This document shows, piece after piece, positions 26,166 to 37,300 of a DNA stretch of 64,000 bases (position 1 is its first letter; the number at the start of each line of letters is the position of its first letter). This stretch comes from Gordionus sp. m RMFG-2023 (taxonomy: Eukaryota; Nematomorpha; Gordioida; Chordodea; Parachordodidae). Under the pieces are notes generated by a model. It was not told where the DNA came from, searched no databases, and worked only from the letters and a program-made list of their open reading frames with translations. The stretch lies in contig NC_088777.1 in NCBI RefSeq assembly GCF_954871325.1, forward strand, positions 54,164,703-54,228,702. The letters run 5' to 3'. Made by a program: the position numbers and the translations under genes.

Positions 26166-26285
26166 GTTAATTTATATGTTACATTATATTTGGTGGATAT
26201 TGTTAAAACATAAATCTTTTTAAAAAAATGCTTGAACTAGCCTGACTCACAATAACTCGACTTTATGAACTTGAGGCTAAATTCA

Positions 26286-26500
26286 TAGTGGATCCCATCC
26301 GGCACGATTTAACAGCTGATCAATTTTTAAAATCTGTTTCTGAGATCAATTTTTCTTTATTAAAATTAAAAATTCCTATATTATTATCACGAATATACTT
26401 AAAAATAAAATAAAATAAATATTAATTTTCAATAATCGATTTCATAAACAGATTTTTAAAATCGATCAGCTGTTAAATCGTGCCGGATCGGGTCCACCTA
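26286..26500. mobile_element. MITE with about 65-base inverted repeats
   Basis: The left end GTGGATCCCATCCGGCACG and the right end, read inverted as GTGGACCCGATCCGGCACG, are followed by matching GATTTAACAGCTGATC and AATCTGTTT words. TA is present next to both ends, which would fit a TA-target family, but one base is offset so the duplication is not certain. There is no coding capacity. Confidence 0.75.
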
Positions 26501-26590
26501 GTGGAGGTCACGGTCCGGTCTTTGGTCCGGACTGGACCGATACCCTCTGACCTGATTGATCCAAACCGTGGTCCTAAATAAAAAGACAGG
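26501..26590. mobile_element. hAT-like subterminal GGTCCGG words
   Basis: Repeated CGGTCCGG, GGTCCGGAC and GGACCG words lie on the downstream side of the minus-strand hAT transposase fragment at 26.7-27.0 kb. They could be the subterminal region of that same element. The MITE at 26,286-26,500 adjoins it and may have inserted into it. This link is inference. Confidence 0.35.
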
Positions 26591-26681
26591 TCCATTTAAT
26601 TAAATATAAGAGTATTATATAAACAATATAAAATTAATTAAGAATAATATAATAATTAATAATACAAATATTTAATTTAAA

Positions 26682-27013
26682 TAAATGCTAATGTCTTTGA
26701 TTGTAGAACTGTCATGGAAGGAGTTAGAAGAGGGACTTTAAATTTTTGTTCCTTATAAATATTCTGCAAAATATCCATGCTTTTTAGGATGTTATTGGCA
26801 TTATCTGTAGTACAGGCCAGTATATTCTCCTCAAATTGATATTCATCAATTACTTCTTTTATATGTAAGGATATTTCTTCAGAAGTATGAGGAAATGGGA
26901 TATGATTTATATCAAGTAAAAAAATTTTAATGTAAAAGAAGAATCAATATAGTGTGCAGTAATGGCTATGAATGAAATTTTATTTATACTGCTCCACATA
27001 TCCGGTGGTAAAG
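26682..27013 (-). pseudogene. hAT transposase fragment, catalytic-core region
   Basis: The minus strand reads DMWSSINKISFIAITAHYID, the classic hAT block around the first catalytic Asp. After a one-step frame change near 26,920 it reads IPFPHTSEEI and then ILACTTDNANNI, the second conserved block with its TTDNA motif. Both are well-known landmarks of the hAT RNase H-like fold. The zinc-finger N-terminus and C-terminal dimerisation domain are not seen, so only the middle survives. One frameshift and a stop are visible. It is a different hAT subfamily from the fragment at 29.1-29.9 kb. Confidence 0.75.
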
Positions 27014-27139
27014 CTTATTAAAGAATTATTATAAAATCATTATCCGACAAGAATATCACGTGATTTCTTACTGCGCAGAATCGCGTCCATTTTATATTTT
27101 ATAGCCATATTTACGCCATATATTCTTTATTTTCGTCGC

Positions 27140-28030
27140 CATATTGCAAATAATTCTAATTTTTGTATTACACTTAATATAAACAGTAATTATCCGTATA
27201 CAAAGTGTTCTAACTGTTTTAAAAATATTACTGTTACCAAAAATGGAGAAATAGCAGCCTATGGCCCTTGGAAAAATAGATGACCTCTTCAGGAGTCTAA
27301 TTACTAAAACCCTAAATAGATCTCTATAGCTACCCTGCTTTAAGTAATGATATTAAACCTGTCTTTGATGCACTCCCCCAACCCCTAGAATGCCCTACCA
27401 ATAATTCACCAAACCCAGACTGCATAAATGATCTTTTATATAACACACTACCCTCAACAATATCTAGGATTCCTCGGGGCAGAACACTTGCAGCGAGTAA
27501 ACTTAATTCCATTATTCTTTACTCAATAAAAACGTCATAAATGTTGACAACTGAAAAAAACTTTTTGACTTCTGTTTTACTAACTTGAAGGTTCCGTCGA
27601 CAAAGTTAAACTTAACAAACAAATTAAGTGTCAGTTAATCAACCCAATCCCCAACATCAATGCCTCTTGTTCTTCAATATCTAACTTTAATCACAACATC
27701 CCTGATTTAAAGGCTAAACTTATCAACCGTAAAATTAATGCTGTAATATTAAAGCGGGTCTAAAAATAGCAGTGTCCGAAGACTATACTCTTACTAAAAT
27801 CTATACATCCCCAAGATTTTAGTGAACTACCACCACCTCCAACCATTCCTACTCCTCCTCTAAACGCCATAGAAGTAACTAAGGGCAATAGTCACCTTCA
27901 GAAAAGACTTCTTGGTCTTGACGGTTTTAGAGCTATATACCTTCAAAACCTCATCAAATCAACAACTGAACTTATATTCAACATAAAAACTCTACTTAAT
28001 CATATTACAGCGTCTACATGGCAAAAAATT
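27140..28030 (+). pseudogene. Reverse-transcriptase fossil, N-terminal region
   Basis: Plus-strand pieces read SRIPRGRTLAASKL and, further on, IPTPPLNAIEVTKG followed by GLDGFRAIYLQNLI. These correspond to the region before and at the start of the fingers domain of the same reverse-transcriptase type seen at 22.6-23.7 and 41.9-43.3 kb. The copy is broken in several places and stops where a separate repeat begins at about 28,012. Class uncertain, probably non-LTR. Confidence 0.5.
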
Positions 28031-28250
28031 TGATGGAGGCAAACCCCCATCCAAAATCTACCCCTACCCCCCTAAAAAAATTCCCGCGGCCTTCGGCCGC
28101 GATATTTGCCAACATTGCTATAGTGATAATAATAATATTTATACAAAGAATCTTATAGTAAGCCACCATTTATACCCTTACAGCATAATTATATTTACAA
28201 ATTTTCAACCTGTTTAGAAGAAAAAATTTTAAAAATTTGTTGGCGATAAA
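28012..28250 (+). repeat. Direct repeat, copy 1, with GCGGCCTTCGGCCGC hairpin
   Basis: Starts CAGCGTCTACATGG and contains the perfect hairpin word GCGGCCTTCGGCCGC, then ATTTGCCAACATTGCTATAG. It ends near AAAATTTGTTGG. A second copy lies about 495 bases downstream in the same orientation. Copy 1 has an additional stretch of about 30 C-rich bases before the hairpin. Confidence 0.85.
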
Positions 28251-28507
28251 ATTCTGTGATGTGAAATAGTTGTTGTTAAAGTCGCAGTGGTTCTTTGGAA
28301 CTTTTTTTTGAGGAAATTCAGTAGAGTACAGTAGTTGTTAAAGTCACAAAGGTTCTGGTGAATATTTTTTTTAAGCAATACGGTGGAATACCGGGGTCAT
28401 TGATAGTGATTGTTAAAATTGTAAAGTGGATTAAGGTGGTGTTTAAAAGAAGTTAAAAGGGTGTTATGTACTGTTGCATAATTTCGGTATTGATTATATC
28501 ATATTGT

Positions 28508-28712
28508 TCAGCGTCTACATGGTAAAAAATTTGAATCCTAATAAAAATTCAGTGGCCTTCGGCCGCGGTATTTGCCAACATTGCTATAGTGAATATATTA
28601 ATAAAAAGAATCTTATAGTAAGCCACAATTTATGCCCTTACAGCATAATTCTATTTACAAATTTTCAACCTGTTTAGAAGAAAAAATTTTAAAAATTTGT
28701 TGGTGATAATCA
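28508..28712 (+). repeat. Direct repeat, copy 2
   Basis: Matches copy 1 from CAGCGTCTACATGG through TTTGTTGG, with scattered substitutions and one base change in the hairpin (GTGGCCTTCGGCCGC). The open frame at 28,474-28,677 falls in this repeat and is not a gene. Between the copies, 28,250-28,500 holds loose repeats of TAGTTGTTAAAGTC. Confidence 0.8.
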
Positions 28713-29079
28713 TTGTTACTAACCGTTTTCAATTAACTTATATTTAAGTTTTCCATAATTTGTTTGATAATCACTTTATTTTCATAAAAATAAATATAAT
28801 TGTATTAAATGAGATAACATATTTACATTCCTATAAAAAAACCAACTAAAATATCGTAAAAAATATAAGACTAGTAATTTTAAAGCGGTATAGTTAGCTT
28901 GATTCTATAAATACTTATAATATCTTTTTGTTAATTAAAAATATTTATATAGATATTAGAATAAAATGAATACGGTATATTTTGCACTGGAATTATAAAT
29001 CATTTATGTAAATATAACTATAAAATATTAGAATAAAATGAATATAGTATATTTTCCATTGGAATTAAAAAAAACTAAT
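28713..29079. other. A+T-rich spacer
   Basis: No gene seen. A word AAATATTAGAATAAAATGAATA(C/T)(A/G)GTATATTTT occurs twice near 28,960 and 29,030, a small local duplication. Confidence 0.4.
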
Positions 29080-29890
29080 TTTATTAATAACTTGCTTTAT
29101 AGATGTCAAGGCAAATTGTGTTGTAAATTATAAATTTTTCAAAAACATCCATTTCACTGGATTTTATTACTAAATTTTCTAAAAAATAAAACGGGTCCAA
29201 AATTTTATTCCGCATTCTAGTTTTATTTTGCTCATAGCTCTTTCACTTGAACAGGAAGTAGCTGGGTTCGCAACACCTTTAATTAAATAAAATATTAATA
29301 AATTAGTTTCATCAATATATAACGCGTCATCTTTTTAGCTTTAAAAACATTTCGCATTAAGAGAATAAATCTTTAAACTCATGAGCAATATTTTGGACAT
29401 CCAATTTTAAGTATGACAATTTCGGGATATTTGCCACTGTTTTGTTTTTTAATTATTCATAATTCTAGCGAGTATATAAATTGTTGTTATCCATGTATGC
29501 CAACAAAGTTGGAACAGTATTTACCAAATTTTATGAGACACATAAAATTACCTACATTTGCATTAGTGTCCTAAAAGGCTATATTAGATTTTATAACGTG
29601 CATAAGGGCATCGATAATATTATGAATTCTTAAGATTTTTCATAAAAATATCAAGCCTATTTGATAGCAAATGATCTTGAATATGATTATTTGCATGCCA
29701 AGTCATGTTTGCGTATTCACAATCCTTATGAATAGAAGATGACCCATGACTCTCTAAGCTACGCTTAAAATTTTTCCAGTTATATAATGCAAGCTGAGTC
29801 CAAAAAATATTGGATTTAGGGCCACCAAACATAATACAATTGAGACAAAGGACTTTTTAAAGTGGTTAGGATAACCAATTTCTTAGGTTG
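29080..29890 (-). pseudogene. hAT transposase remnant, TTF/ZMYM-like type
   Basis: At the 5' side (29,870-29,620, minus strand) the frame reads LCLNCIMFGGPKSN, then ALYNWKNFKRSLESH and SSSIHKDCEYA. This is the TTF-type zinc finger of the hAT proteins that carry a C-terminal hAT dimerisation domain. About 300 bases downstream the strand reads VANPATSCSSERAMSKIK and, in the next frame, TRMRNKIL, which is the conserved C-terminal dimerisation block (consensus AT-x3-ER-S-x-S-x-L-K). The catalytic middle is mostly deleted or unrecognisable. At least one frameshift separates the C-terminal pieces. Old and inactive. Confidence 0.7.
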
Positions 29891-30513
29891 ACCGAACCAT
29901 TAACCCTAACCTTTTTCTAATATTATGCTCCGTTTATAAAGTTAAAAAATAATTACTCATATAGAAATAACGGATGGGTAAAAATTAATGAAAATTATAT
30001 ATTTTTTAAACCCGCATGAGAGTAACAGGATATTGAAATATATTTGAACATGGCTGTTATGGGCATACAACAATTATGAAATTAATCAAGATAATTGTCA
30101 TCCTAAATAATATGCAGTGAAAAGGGTCATTTTTTTTATATAATTGAATAAGATTATACCATTAATGTTTGAAATATTCCGGCTTGCATGATTGATTATT
30201 GGATGAGAAGAAGATATAATTTGGGAAATTTCCAATAACTTTGCTAATTGTTATTAAATACAGGTTAAAGATAAAATACCTGTTAAAAATTATAATTTGA
30301 TTTTCTTATTTTTAAATATATAAAAATATTTCAATAAAATTAATTATATTTTTAACTGCTATAAATAAATTAGCTTTTTATAGCTGGAAATATTTAAATA
30401 TCCTCTGCATTATTAGCGATAATAATATAATTAAATACTTATTCATCACACAATGTTTCTCATAATAAATCGTTTAAATCTTTTCAAAAAGTTCAATTTG
30501 AAATCCTAAAGGG

Positions 30514-30736
30514 TAGTGTTGTTAAACGGCTCGTTTTGAGCCGATTTTTAAAAACGGCTAACTCAATATTTCATCCAGAAAAATATTACGCAAGCCTGAA
30601 GATTTTGCTCATAGAAGGAACAAAGATCCAGACATATATTGTCGAAATCTTGAGGCTTAGGCAATACTTATCTGGCTAAAATATTGAGTCAGCCGTTTTT
30701 AAAAATCGGCTCAAAATGAGCCGTTTAACAACACTA
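30514..30736. mobile_element. hAT MITE, 223 bases, TAGTGTTGTTAA family
   Basis: Inverted repeats of about 59 bases have only two mismatches (TAGTGTTGTTAAACGGCTC at the end, then TTTTGAGCCG and AAAAACGGCT). The 8-base target duplication CTAAAGGG is exact at 30,506-30,513 and 30,737-30,744. The first 12 bases equal those of the 5.3-kb foldback at 45,919, so both were probably mobilised by one transposase family. The unpaired middle is about 100 bases. Confidence 0.92.
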
Positions 30737-30993
30737 CTAAAGGGGAACTACAAATGTTTCTTCGAAACACTCCCATTTCCCTCCTAGTTTATCAAATATA
30801 GTCCTTTGTAACAATTATAAATATTTTAAATTTTCTTTTTCACCATTTTAAAAATTGTTCTTTTTTTAGAATTTCTTTTAATAAAAACGATAAGCCATAA
30901 ATTTTAAATATTTACGTTTATTATTTTTTTTATAAAATCGAAACATTATCAATATAATTTTCTATTTTTAAAAATTTGAAAAATGAATATTTT

Positions 30994-31119
30994 GAAGAAG
31001 ATTTTAATATTAATTATTGCTTATTATCCAAGATTTATGGTAATTGTAATTTCTTATATAATTTCATACTATATTTGTTATAATATAAAAAAAGTCTATA
31101 ATTAAAGAAATTAATAATT
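30994..31119. repeat. Long direct repeat flanking the LINE, 3'-side copy
   Basis: This segment of 126 bases (start GAAGAAGATTTTAATATTAA, end ATTAATAATT) is repeated in the same orientation at 40,537-40,667. The two copies differ by two substitutions and about five inserted bases. It abuts the (TGAA)n tail of the LINE, as a target-site duplication would. Confidence 0.85.
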
Positions 31120-31139
31120 CATTCATTCATTCATTACCA

Positions 31140-31676
31140 CGCCAGAAATTGCACGAAGTGCAATTTCATCACCCACCAGGAGTTGTAGCGTGCACCATGT
31201 ATATTCACTAGTATATAGATCCTATACATGATGTATACCCGTTTTATTATAGTGGACGGTACCACTATGTAGTCAGCTAGCATAGTAAAGAAGAGAGGAG
31301 TAAGAAAGAGGGGATCTATTAGTTCCGTTACCGGCAAAATAGTGTTAAGAATTGTAGCTAATATTAATAATAATAATGTACCTGACACCTGGTTAGATAT
31401 AAGAGATGGGAAAAAAAAAATTTCTTAATGTTTGGTAAGTATATCCTTGGAAGATAACGCAATGTCTATAGAATCCATGTTATTCACTATTATCATTATT
31501 ATATTGAGCCTGGAGATCGTTATCATTATCAATATTCACGGTCTTAAGATTATCATTGACTTCGTCAAAAATCATAATTCCTATTGCGCCAAAACATAAG
31601 TTGTCATTAGACTGGGGATAAGAGATTGGAAATAAGGCAGTGTGAGAAATAGTCTGATACGTCCACGATTCCTGCT
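31140..31676 (-). other. 3' UTR of the 9.4-kb LINE
   Basis: Lies between the stop codon at 31,677 and the TGAA tail. Contains the palindrome-like pair TTGCACGAAGTGCAA near 31,148-31,162, a possible small hairpin close to the RNA 3' end, where LINE reverse transcriptases often recognise their template. The open frame at 31,134-31,388 is not supported as a gene. Confidence 0.55.
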
Positions 31677-32402
31677 CTAGTTTAAACCATATTTAAGCAT
31701 GTATTGCAGATGTTCCTTTAAATGTTTCTTGTTTTTGCTGAGTGCAAGAAAATCTATAAACGTAAGATTGATCAAGTCCATGTCCTTCAGACATTTTGCC
31801 AGCCAATAGTATTTGGGGATTCTTCGCCTTCCATAATCCGGGGTCCACTCCATGGACGAAAATATCATATTATCTCGTGAATGTCTTAAGCAGTGGCCGA
31901 GTAATTCTAATCTCCTCAAAGGAATGAGTCTTTTGATAGGTAGGATGTCGCACCTGTTCCAGAGAGTTGTGTTTGGGGTGTTGTATGGATAGTAAGTTTT
32001 AGTGATTCTTCTTAAGCACTTGTTTATGAAGGTCTGGGATGTGTTGATGTTGCTTTTAGTGTCCTGCCATGTTTCCAACCCGTATGTTAAGATGGGTAGA
32101 ATTAGGGATTTAAAGAGTCTTATTTTTAGGTTCGTAGATATCTGGTTGGACGACCATAGTTTAGTTAGCTGATGATATCGGGATCTGGCCTTGTTGGTCC
32201 TCGACTTAGTATCCAAAATGGTGGTGCCTAATGACATTATTCTGGTTCCTAGGTACTTAAAATCCGAGACCGTATCTACCACATTATCCTCAAAGTTAAA
32301 GGGGTCGCTGTTATATAGAGGGATATTGGATACAATTAACTTTGCCTTTGAGTAGTTGACTTTCAGTCCGTCATCCAAAAGCAATTTTTGATAAAAATGC
32401 AT
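31677..32402 (-). CDS. LINE reverse transcriptase, thumb and C-terminal part
   Basis: The 241-codon open frame begins in HFYQKLLLDDGLKVNYSKAK, which corresponds to the motif just after the catalytic palm box. It continues through FKYLGTRI, LPILTYGLETW and a C-terminal RRLELLGHCLRHSRD like that of other APE LINEs. It is out of frame with the upstream piece, which ends about 40 bases inside it. The YADD region that should lie between the two is missing. The ATG at 32,402 is not a natural start. Confidence 0.85.
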   Translation of the reverse strand: MHFYQKLLLDDGLKVNYSKAKLIVSNIPLYNSDPFNFEDNVVDTVSDFKYLGTRIMSLGTTILDTKSRTNKARSRYHQLTKLWSSNQISTNLKIRLFKSLILPILTYGLETWQDTKSNINTSQTFINKCLRRITKTYYPYNTPNTTLWNRCDILPIKRLIPLRRLELLGHCLRHSRDNMIFSSMEWTPDYGRRRIPKYYWLAKCLKDMDLINLTFIDFLALSKNKKHLKEHLQYMLKYGLN

Positions 32403-34363
32403 CCTTGTTTCAGCTCTCTGTTGGCCTTAAATGGTTGTGATTTTAAGTTCAGATGTTGTGGTATCACGTTATGATTATCGTATATTATTTTTATAAGCGA
32501 AATCAGATGTTTATCTATTCCTATGTCCTCCAGTAAGGGCCAGATCTTATGCTGTATGATGGAGTCAAAGGCTTGACTTAGATCAATCATTAGGGCAAAT
32601 ATTGGGGACTTATGCATTCTAGCTTTCTCCAGAATAACCTTAAGCGCCATGGTTAGTTCCGTCGTGTTCCTGCCCTTCCTATATGATGTGATGGCGTTTG
32701 AGAGGTTTCCATCGATGATTGGTTTAATCCTGACGGCTATAATATACGTGAACATTTTTAGGGTAACTGGGATCAGTGCAATTCCTCTGTAGTCCTTCAG
32801 GCTAGTCGGGTTCTTATTTTTAGGGAAATTAAGTATTATCGATGTCATCCATTCCTCTGGGAAATTGCCAGTATTCCATATCTCATTAAAGAGGGGAAGC
32901 AGTAGACTAGCACTTAAATCAGCATCTATCTTCCAAAGTTCCGCAAAAATCCCATCGATTCCGGCTGCTTTATGGGGTTTTAGTCTTTTAATGGCATTGA
33001 TTATATCTATTCTGTTCAGGTTCCGATTAGGTGGTTGGAAAGGATAGTCACATAATGGTTTAGACCACCTTGTTCTGTAAAGGTTCATGTAATGGTCTGT
33101 CCATATCGCTAATTGTTCCCTGGGGTCCGTTATAATTTTATTATTTTCAATGTGTAATCTTGGTAGAGGATTGGATTTAAAGGTAGTGAGTAACTTAAGA
33201 GATTGGAAAGCCTTGTAAATATTATTGTTGTCAAAGCTATATTGTATGGATCTAGATAAGTTGGCAATAAAATATCTTTTATCTGTTCTTATGCAGTGAG
33301 TTATGTACCTTCTGTGGTGTTTAGTATATTGGTTATAGGAGATATTTGTTGTTAAGTTTTTAATTATCTGTATTGTTGAAGGGGATAGCCATTCTTTACG
33401 CTTAATTCGTGGTCTTAAGCATGAATTCATACAGCTTGATAAACTTAGTTTCATATCCTTCCAAGTTATATTAGGATTGATCATGCCATTTTGGGTGTTT
33501 CTCCATGTTGTTAGATTGGTGATGAACTCTTCCTTTATAACCGGATCATTCAGCTGTGCCAAGTCTTTCCTCATTATGAAGTGTGTAGAGTTAAGGTGGC
33601 TATGTTGATTTCGGTTTGGAAAAATGGTATTTTTTATCCTTAGCTCGCATCCTAGTGGGTAATGGTCCGTAAATAAGGTGAAGTTCAGTTTGCTGATGAC
33701 TTTGATGTCCTTCACCCACTTAAATATATTGTTGGAAATTACAAAGAAATCAATTTGTGAGGTAGTGCCAAAAGATGGGCTTTTGTAGGTCATGGTGTGA
33801 TGGTTAGGATGATTGAAGAAGGTATTTCCTATTTTCAAATTGAAGTGTTCACAGATTTCTATTAGTTTTTTGCCATTAGTGTTCGTACTTTGTACTATAG
33901 TGGCGTTCCCGAGGCAGGTAGAATTGTTAGGCTTCCCAACCGAGGCATTGAAATCGCCAGCTAATATGATACTATCTCGATGAGGTAGTTCTTTTAAGAT
34001 ATTTTCCAGCTCTATGTAAAAAACTTTATTATTATGTGGTGAATAAATATTGAACAGGTGAATTTTCTTGTAACCAATATTTAAGGTAAGACAGCAAATG
34101 CGACTGGAAATTGGATTAAAGCTTACATATTTAATTAGTTTGTTATGGATTAAGATTGCTACACCTGCCCAAACATGTTCAGCATTCGAGCTGCAGTATA
34201 AGGTGTATTCTAAGAGATTTCTTACTTCCGTTTCTTTCAAGTGAGTTTCTTGTAGAAGGAGGATGTCGTATCGTTGATCGTTTATAGTTTGCCTAAGAAT
34301 TGTGAGTTTGTCACTTAGCGATCTTATATTTAAGGAAATCATCCTAATACTATGGTCTTTCAT
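32363..34363 (-). CDS. LINE APE endonuclease plus N-terminal RT
   Basis: A 666-codon frame. The endonuclease occupies about residues 8-240: SLNIRSL near 9, LLQETHL at 36-42, NIYSPH at 105-110, AGDFNA at 135-140, SQIDFFV at 202-208, TDHYPL at 232-237, so all catalytic APE motifs are present. The reverse transcriptase starts around residue 400, with KAAGIDG at 465-471, DYRGIAL at 524-530 and IDLSQAFD (first catalytic Asp) at 593-600. It reaches LKQGC at 651-655, where the sequence jumps straight to post-palm sequence in another frame. About 70-80 codons holding the second and third catalytic Asp are deleted. The endonuclease could still be made. Protein-level conservation is good, so decay is recent. 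Confidence 0.9.
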   Translation of the reverse strand: MKDHSIRMISLNIRSLSDKLTILRQTINDQRYDILLLQETHLKETEVRNLLEYTLYCSSNAEHVWAGVAILIHNKLIKYVSFNPISSRICCLTLNIGYKKIHLFNIYSPHNNKVFYIELENILKELPHRDSIILAGDFNASVGKPNNSTCLGNATIVQSTNTNGKKLIEICEHFNLKIGNTFFNHPNHHTMTYKSPSFGTTSQIDFFVISNNIFKWVKDIKVISKLNFTLFTDHYPLGCELRIKNTIFPNRNQHSHLNSTHFIMRKDLAQLNDPVIKEEFITNLTTWRNTQNGMINPNITWKDMKLSLSSCMNSCLRPRIKRKEWLSPSTIQIIKNLTTNISYNQYTKHHRRYITHCIRTDKRYFIANLSRSIQYSFDNNNIYKAFQSLKLLTTFKSNPLPRLHIENNKIITDPREQLAIWTDHYMNLYRTRWSKPLCDYPFQPPNRNLNRIDIINAIKRLKPHKAAGIDGIFAELWKIDADLSASLLLPLFNEIWNTGNFPEEWMTSIILNFPKNKNPTSLKDYRGIALIPVTLKMFTYIIAVRIKPIIDGNLSNAITSYRKGRNTTELTMALKVILEKARMHKSPIFALMIDLSQAFDSIIQHKIWPLLEDIGIDKHLISLIKIIYDNHNVIPQHLNLKSQPFKANRELKQGCIFIKNCFWMTD

Positions 34364-37300
34364 TGTATATAAAAAAATATTTCTATGATTATCGTGCGAT
34401 TCTACACCAGGAAGGAGGGAAATGAGTATAAGAAATTATGATCAATATAGAAGTATAATTGTAAATTATGGTTAAGTTATAAAGTTTATCCACGCCATGG
34501 GATTTAAGATACTCAATCTCATTCGAATAGTATAAATGTTATATAATATGGCGTAACATTGTTAGAGTCAATCTGCTTAAAAATTTGTACAAGTGTAAAA
34601 TTTATCCTTAACCTAAGTGGTACACAATACGTAGATTTATATTAACAATTTCTATATATTTAAGGTCCATAAACTTAAGAAATTATATAAGTTAATTATC
34701 ATTGATATAGTTACCTTTAACTTACAGAGTTCGCCTTATAAGAATTAAGAATGTGCACGGGTTATTAGAACAAAAATTATACGGTAAATGATTTAATTGA
34801 GAAATATGTCTGCTTTTTTAAGTAATGTATTGAGATATATATATTTTTTGTAGGCGAAAGAGTTTTTTGTGAGTTTTACTTTTCCTTCTCCCTATCATGT
34901 TGATTGTAATTAATTTTTCTATTTAATTTATTTATTTATTTTTTTATTAATATTTTATCTTTTTATTCGGGGAGTGTAGGATAAGTATAAAGAATAAAAT
35001 AGGAGTTCCGGAGAGATATTAGAAAAATTAAAAATCAGGAAGGAAAATATAATAGTGTTACTTTCAGAGATCAAAGGAAATTAATATTTGTTTAAATATA
35101 ATTTTTCCCGTCAAGATATTTAAAATTTCTAACTATAATTGTTTTCCTAGCATCTTCTGACAATGTTTCTATCATTAATAACCATATTTTTAGAAAAATG
35201 TGTTCAAAAGATAATTGACGATATTGTAAAAGGGGAGGGCAATGCACTCCGTTTACCTATATATCTTAAGAAAATTAAATCTTTTATAAAATAAATTTGG
35301 GTGAAAGTGACAAAAAGAAAAAATTATGGAGAGAAAAATAAATAAGCGAAATAATAACCTTTAATCCGGAGTGTTTACTGGGATCCGAGATTTAATATAA
35401 AAAGACCAAAATGTTGGAAGATGAGGTCACCTAAAAAACTTAGAGAGAAAAGGAGAAAAAAAAATAAAAAGTGAAAAAGATAAAGATTGTTTAATACAGA
35501 AAAACAAATGTGCACATTTGGAAAACGAGTTGACATGGACATTATAATAGAAAGGATTTAAAAAATTGAAGGGAAAATAAAATACAGCTAAGCGTATAAA
35601 AAATAAAGTAAAACTTTACAAAATTTTTATTTAATAGAAGACTATGGAAAGGAAATGATTACAATAATAAGGGGGGAAAAATTCAGGGCGGGATAACCTA
35701 ATACTTCACAATAACCAAATTAAAAATTATATTAAGCTCTAAAATATATAAATACAAAATATTAATAACAAGTTGTATAAGACATTGCCAAGAAGCAAGA
35801 GTGAGAAAAATTTAAATGTTAAGAAAGAGAGATCGATGGCGCCCAATATTTGGAAAACTTTTATTTTAAGAGAAACAAAGGAATTAATATAACAAAGGCG
35901 CCTAGAAATTAAAAAATATGAAATATTGAAAATAAAATTTTATTTATTTGTTTTATTTATAGCCAAAAACAACTTGAGAAGTCGTCTGAAATTAAAGAAA
36001 AACATAAATAAGATTTATAAATAGACAGAAAAGGTAAAATAGAAACATATTTGGGAGGGAGTCATAAAGTATTAGCAAGTGAAAGAAAGGGAAGCAAAAA
36101 TTAATAAATATATACGATATTCCAAGTCCAAATAAATGTATATATAGTCTAATATATGTGATATAAATAATATATACATAATACAATGTTAGCGTTGTGT
36201 TCGATTTATCCTATATAGGTGGAATTTAGGATAGTGATATAATAAGGAGAAATATCCGACCATCTACATTAAATAAGATATGAAAAGTCTTACCAGTGAA
36301 ATTAAATAAGATATTTGATAGCAAGAGACTAAAATAAAGGAAGGTCAAACCAGCTAGCAAAAGTCGAGTATAAAAAGAAGGTAGAGACCAACTAACCAAA
36401 AAGTTTTACGTCATACTACATAACGTATAAGTTACCAGTTAAAGTGAGGTTAATTATGAAATTTATTTAATCTCTTACCTATATCTTACAGAGAATCCGC
36501 CTTGTAAGAATAGCAATCACACACGATGATAAATAGAATATATATAAGAACTGTTTCAAAACTATTTCAAAAAAGATACAATTAATATATATATATAAAT
36601 GGTATCTAAATTAAATGATTATAGTAATTATATGATTATAGTAAATGATAATAGATTAAATGAGTATTTGAGTAAGTTTCATATAGTAGTTTAGGATAGG
36701 ATAAAAGGTTTTTGTTCCTAATTTCCTTCCTTATCCCTCCTTATATCCTCTTATTTGGAAAAAATAATAAACCATTATTTTTATTATTTTTCCTTTATTA
36801 TTACTTCATAATGTGTTTGGAATTATACCTAGTTATAGGGCTACACATCAATAGTTAGATTATGAAACCTAGTAAAAAAAACGGAAGCAAAATTACATAT
36901 TGTGAAGTAAAAGAAATAAATATATGTTTCTCATATATAAAAAAACAAGGGAGAAACATAATGAGACAAGAAGGGAAAAATAATAAATCTTCTAACGAGA
37001 AGAAAGAAATATAATAAGGTAAGAGAAAACATATAAATTACATGAACAAAAGAACTTCGGCGTCTAAAAAGTTTTATTTTTTATTAAACAAAAAAATTTT
37101 CTAAAAAAAAAATATAAGAAATAAAACTTCATTTATTATTATTTTATTTTTTTTTAAAATTTGATAATAGCGTCATAGGAATTGACATTTTGTCTTTGAT
37201 GCTATTAATATTTAAGGAGGGTAAGAAAAGGGACCCGTTAGCATAGTTTTAAGGGGGGGGGATTAAGATTCATGATGTAAGGTTTGGTAAAAAAAAAGAT

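Noticed and set aside
27330-27512. 60-codon minus-strand frame
   Set aside because: Antisense to the reverse-transcriptase fossil, which has the recognisable residues on the plus strand.
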